64,000 bases of DNA from Branchiostoma floridae. Taxonomy: Eukaryota > Chordata > Leptocardii > Amphioxiformes > Branchiostomatidae. Position numbers and translations under genes: made by a program. Shown piece after piece: positions 62,501-64,000 of this stretch; within the stretch, counting starts at the first letter, position 1; each line of letters begins with the position of its first letter. Where the stretch lies: assembly GCF_000003815.2 (NCBI RefSeq), contig NC_049991.1:15812971-15876970 (forward strand). The letters are read 5' to 3'. The notes beneath the pieces were generated by a model. That model made no database searches. It saw only the letters and a program-made list of their open reading frames with translations, and was not told the DNA's origin.

Positions 62501-63850
62501 AGGAAGGAGTTGTTGAATTTAGATACAGAACTTGGATCTGAACAGTAGAGTATGTGGAGAAGGATAACCTCAAGCCAACTGTTGGATCTGAACAATAGTT
62601 TGCTTTGGCAATACAGTGTGATGAAATGTCTTTTCTGAAGTTATAGCATTGGGGGCCTACTAAGGACTCAAACCCAAAACCTTTAGATTCTAAGTCAACC
62701 CTAAACAGCTGCAGCCTATAGAATAAATGAATGAAATAAAATGAATGCACTAAAACTCTGCCTTTACCCCCTGTTGTTCCAGATGAGAAGGTTGTGGAGC
62801 AGCACCTGAGTGTGGTGACCAACGTGGGCGACTTCCTGGTGTTCAGCGTCCCGCAGCTGCGCAGACAGGTGCAGCACAGCTGCATGAGAAAGGAGGACAT
62901 CAACGGCATCACCTCCACCATCTTCACCAGGGACGGAGAAGGTACCACTTCCTCTTCAGGCAGATAAAGACAGCGCTTTCCAGAGATATTCTATATGTTC
63001 ATCAAGAGAGATGGTCAAAGTGTTTTTGTACAGTGCTACATATATTCTGTTTATGGGTGGGTACCGGTACAGAAAATTTACATACAGGTACGGTCCAGGT
63101 CCAGAAGATAGCCTCCACCATCTTCCTAAGAGATGGAGAAGGTACAGCCTCCTCTGCAGATAAAGATAGTGCTTTCCAGAAGAAAATAGGTCGCAAAAAA
63201 TGTTCTGGTGCAGTTCTGGTTTCATTCTGGTAAATCACAGTAAATTAAAGTGGACCCAGTTCTATCTGAATGATATTTGAAAGGTAGAAAATTATAGTAA
63301 ATAGTCAATTTTATTTCTTGATATAAAAAAAAAGTTTTCACATACTAGATTTGAATTTTTCTTTTTCATACATGAATGTGGCATTTGTTAATCTTGACAT
63401 TTTGTCTCCAGCGTTCTTCCTGCTGTCACCATCTGAACTGCAGCGGTGCACGTTGTCGGCCAGGGTGGCCGTGGAACCCCTGTGTATGCTAGAACTACCG
63501 GAGGGGGCCCGGCCCGCACCTCCTCCCGAACCTGAACCTGAACCTGAAGCAGCAGCCGAGGCTGAGGGGGAGGGGGAGAAGGCAGAGGAGGAGAAACCAG
63601 CAAGGTTAGAACTGGTCACAAACAAACAAACAGACAAACTGGCTTTAAATAATCCATCACGATGATCAAAACCAATCAAGAATCATAGCACTAGATCCCT
63701 ACGTGATTACGAGTGATTTTGTAGTTAGTGAACTGTCATGACCTGATTCCATACTCACGACCCTTCTCCTATTTTCCCTGCCTTCAGTGTGCCAGAGACT
63801 CTTCCAAGTGTTCCTGCCATCGTTGTAGAAACCAGCCCTCCAAACCCAGT
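32537..63850 (+). CDS. LLGL: Lethal(2) giant larvae homologue (LLGL), spliced, 3' end beyond window
   Basis: LLGL is a double beta-propeller WD40 cortical protein that sets basolateral polarity with Scribble and Dlg and is displaced by aPKC phosphorylation. Exons: 32537-32626, 34510-34607, 45548-45629, 49343-49452, 51147-51290, 52635-52791, 53415-53541, 55042-55093, 56077-56231, 56757-56977, 57561-57628, 58235-58391, 58932-59084, 59908-60083, 60570-60903, 61458-61614, 62099-62371, 62783-62941, 63412-63604, 63788-63850. All phases join over about 989 codons with no stop. Diagnostic segments: [72 protein letters not shown]. The aPKC-target basic helix [19 protein letters not shown] is in exon 15, with serines near residues 641, 645 and 649. 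Exon 19 has an unusual Glu/Pro/Ala-rich low-complexity tail ([14 protein letters not shown]). The exon 20 donor (gtaagg, 63851) shows the gene continues past the window. Orthology to LLGL1 versus LLGL2 cannot be decided; a pre-duplication single gene is likely. Confidence 0.95.
34178..34277. other. Assembly gap (100 N) in LLGL intron 1
   Basis: A run of exactly 100 N, probably an arbitrary-length scaffold gap. It lies between LLGL exons 1 and 2, so no known coding sequence is lost, although an alternative exon could be hidden. Confidence 0.99.
34386..34494. other. Assembly gap (109 N) ending 15 nt before LLGL exon 2
   Basis: A run of about 109 N. Only about 15 intronic bases, including the tttcttttcag acceptor, remain between this gap and exon 2, so the branch point of intron 1 cannot be read. 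Confidence 0.99.
34998..35379. repeat. Nested pair: truncated arm followed by TIR ggggttctagc element
   Basis: 34998-35037 is an arm of the 872-1170 palindrome (ccaacacgaaaattggact). It breaks off where a second element begins: cagggttctagctag at 35038, ending ctggctagaacccc at 35379. That element's interior repeats ccactacgcta. The arrangement suggests insertion into or next to an older copy, in LLGL intron 2. Confidence 0.65.
37534..37728. repeat. MITE-like element, TIR aatctccaagcagat, copy 2
   Basis: It begins aatctccaagcagatcct and ends ggatctgcatggagat, with TA on both outer sides, which suggests a TA target duplication. The interior (agtatcaaagctggccaag, then ccaaagggagtca) is shared with copies 3 and 4. 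Confidence 0.75.
40671..40892 (+). CDS. Unrecognised 73-codon ORF in LLGL intron 2, doubtful
   Basis: This plus-strand frame starts ATGGCCATGACG and stays open to TAG. It lies in an island that is clearly richer in CG than the surrounding intron. The product is charged and Gly-rich ([16 protein letters not shown]) and is not recognised. It could be a fragment of a mobile-element ORF, an alternative LLGL first exon or chance. No acceptor or donor was assigned with confidence. Confidence 0.2.
   Translation: MAMTCAEIFRRAELDGEVEVIDVKGVGRGGALIGLRTVIYAGEKGERVNEVLSQAQVREWSSKVQCSPPDRRK
41607..41782. repeat. MITE-like element, TIR aatctccaggcagat, copy 3
   Basis: The termini, including the inner gcataagat / atcttatgc, are inverted. 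The interior has agtatcaaagctggctaag and gccaaacacactc. It lies in LLGL intron 2. Confidence 0.75.
46492..46838. repeat. MITE-like element of the CAGGGTT family, copy 2, 18-bp flanking repeats
   Basis: This shares the interior of 1556-1863 (ctaaaattcacttgtcct, many acttgccc words) and the terminal ttgtccaaccctg. It is flanked by an exact 18-bp direct repeat, attcaggttcccacacca, at 46474-46491 and 46839-46856. It lies in LLGL intron 3. Confidence 0.75.
50738..50905 (+). mobile_element. tRNA-like SINE head in LLGL intron 4
   Basis: An A-box-like tgtagtccagtggttagg at 50743-50760 is followed 30 nt later by a B-box-like GGTTTGAATCC. The sequence runs on into a SINE-like body. It is not a functional tRNA gene: a proper acceptor stem could not be paired by eye. 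Confidence 0.5.
51247..51840 (+). repeat. Tandem triplication of the 3' edge of LLGL exon 5 with its donor
   Basis: A unit of 194-200 bp starting cagctgctggaccacatcat is present at 51247, 51441 and 51641. The first copy is the real end of exon 5 (donor at 51291). The other two keep the coding-like part in frame with few changes and repeat the donor sequence cagaa|gtacgtag at 51485 and 51685. Confidence 0.85.
51866..52016. repeat. Relative of the ggggtgggta family in LLGL intron 5
   Basis: It starts ctagggctggggtacagatac and ends ccaatacctacccctag, with interior caggtatagacctggacc. It directly follows the tandem exon-5 copies. Confidence 0.6.
53573..53740. repeat. MITE-like element, TIR aatctccaggcagat, copy 4
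   Basis: It is closest to copy 3 in interior (caaagctggctaagtagtac, then ccaaacacactcg). The right end is eroded. It lies about 30 bp into LLGL intron 7. Confidence 0.7.
54782..54900. repeat. Diverged relative of the ccaagcagaggtt palindrome
   Basis: The left end gaagcaaaggttaggct and the right end agcctaacctctgcttgg are inverted. The interior differs from 26489-26631. Confidence 0.55.
55867..55992. repeat. Short element of the taggggtgggta / tacccactccta family
   Basis: About 126 bp with inverted ends (taggggtgggtataggtac against tacccactccta) and interior caggtacaggtacggtccag. Relatives lie at 30674-30740, 31021-31146, 51866-52016 and 63055-63105. Confidence 0.7.
56527..56720 (+). repeat. 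Two partial upstream copies of LLGL exon 10, each with an acceptor
   Basis: 56616-56700 repeats the first 85 nt of exon 10 (56757 on) with a single difference, preceded by a ttcag acceptor. 56527-56560 repeats the first 20 nt (aatgggacgacccccatacc) after another acag. Neither copy has an evident donor, and reading on into the real exon would shift frame. Confidence 0.85.
57988..58171. repeat. Second CAGTCAAACCTG-family element
   Basis: The left end is cagtcaaacctgcctatat and the eroded right end is tacaggattgattgta, in LLGL intron 11. A third partial copy (gccaaacctgtctattgat) is at 60254-60346 in intron 14. Confidence 0.65.
58459..58616. repeat. Second copy of the 12665-12891 MITE-like family
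   Basis: It starts about 70 bp after LLGL exon 12. It shares ends and interior with 12665-12891 but is shorter by about 70 bp. Confidence 0.7.
58812..58860 (+). repeat. Partial upstream copy of LLGL exon 13 start
   Basis: The stretch ttttcccag followed by 39 nt of exon 13 coding sequence ([12 protein letters not shown] in translation) is repeated 110 bp before the true exon at 58932. One base differs in the coding part. The copy then runs into unrelated sequence with stops. Confidence 0.85.
59134..59212. repeat. Dispersed repeat (agccacaggctagtt...gaacagccaaaccaata)
   Basis: About 80 bp nearly identical to 4286-4350 in an IQCE intron, here in LLGL intron 13. The family is unidentified. Confidence 0.6.
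59495..59907 (+). repeat. Ladder of six degenerate copies of the LLGL exon 14 acceptor edge
   Basis: Copies starting right after a cag acceptor lie at 59498, 59578, 59635, 59710, 59789 and 59845; the true exon 14 starts at 59908. Spacing is 56-80 bp. Most carry a pyrimidine tract and versions of gtgatgactgtgaacat. Copies at 59498 and 59710 also end in acag|gtgtt after 50 nt, a possible donor. Confidence 0.8.
63106..63183 (+). repeat. Downstream partial copy of the LLGL exon 18 end
   Basis: The segment ctccaccatcttcctaagag followed by atggagaaggtac repeats the end of exon 18 and its donor (62905-62950) plus about 40 bp of intron. An arm of the ggggtgggta family (63055-63105) abuts its left side. 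Confidence 0.8.
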
Positions 63851-64000
63851 GTAAGGCAGAGCTCTTGGCTAAGTTCTCCTCTCCGTTCTATCTCTCCTCT
63901 TGCCTTGTACCAGCACAACAGGAGGAGGGAAGCAGATATTGCCACTAATGCATGCTTTGTTTAAAGCTGGGCCTCTAGGCCTGCGGTTTAGTTTTTTTAC

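Overview
This window is animal nuclear DNA: multi-exon genes with GT-AG introns, GC-rich exons in AT-rich introns and intergenic DNA, many short inverted-repeat elements and two runs of N. The best guess is a cephalochordate (amphioxus, Branchiostoma). All three genes are clearly alike to vertebrate proteins, the Llgl gene resembles vertebrate LLGL1 and LLGL2, and IQCE and SNX8 lie side by side here while both map to human 7p22.3 (from memory). The species call is an inference; no search was run.

Layout. (1) About 0.6-16.8 kb, minus strand: an IQCE orthologue (coiled coil plus five IQ motifs) with 18 coding exons whose phases all join, a well-supported terminal exon, one candidate 31-nt exon and a separate 5' UTR exon. 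(2) About 16.76-17.02 kb: a compact divergent promoter between IQCE and SNX8. (3) 17.0-27.5 kb, plus strand: SNX8, 14 coding exons, complete, 532 codons, with an EH-like N-terminus, a PX domain and a C-terminal BAR-type region. (4) 27.5-32.2 kb: SNX8 3' UTR and intergenic DNA. (5) 32.5 kb to the window end, plus strand: lethal(2) giant larvae (LLGL), 20 exons seen and continuing past the edge, with two assembly gaps in intron 1 and a 10.9-kb intron 2.

Gene roles as known for the families: IQCE tethers the EVC-EVC2 complex at the ciliary base in Hedgehog signalling; SNX8 is a PI3P-binding endosomal sorting nexin; LLGL is a basolateral polarity protein controlled by aPKC. Only IQCE and SNX8 show linkage that suggests shared regulation.

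The most notable structure is in LLGL. Intron 2 carries the signature of a U12-type (minor spliceosome) intron. At least five LLGL exons are accompanied by nearby partial copies of their own edge, including splice sites, among them a ladder of six degenerate acceptor copies ahead of exon 14. The rest of the non-coding DNA holds roughly ten families of MITE-like elements, several present in two to five copies in this one window, plus tRNA-derived SINEs. No prokaryotic system, CRISPR array, rRNA or intact tRNA gene was found.
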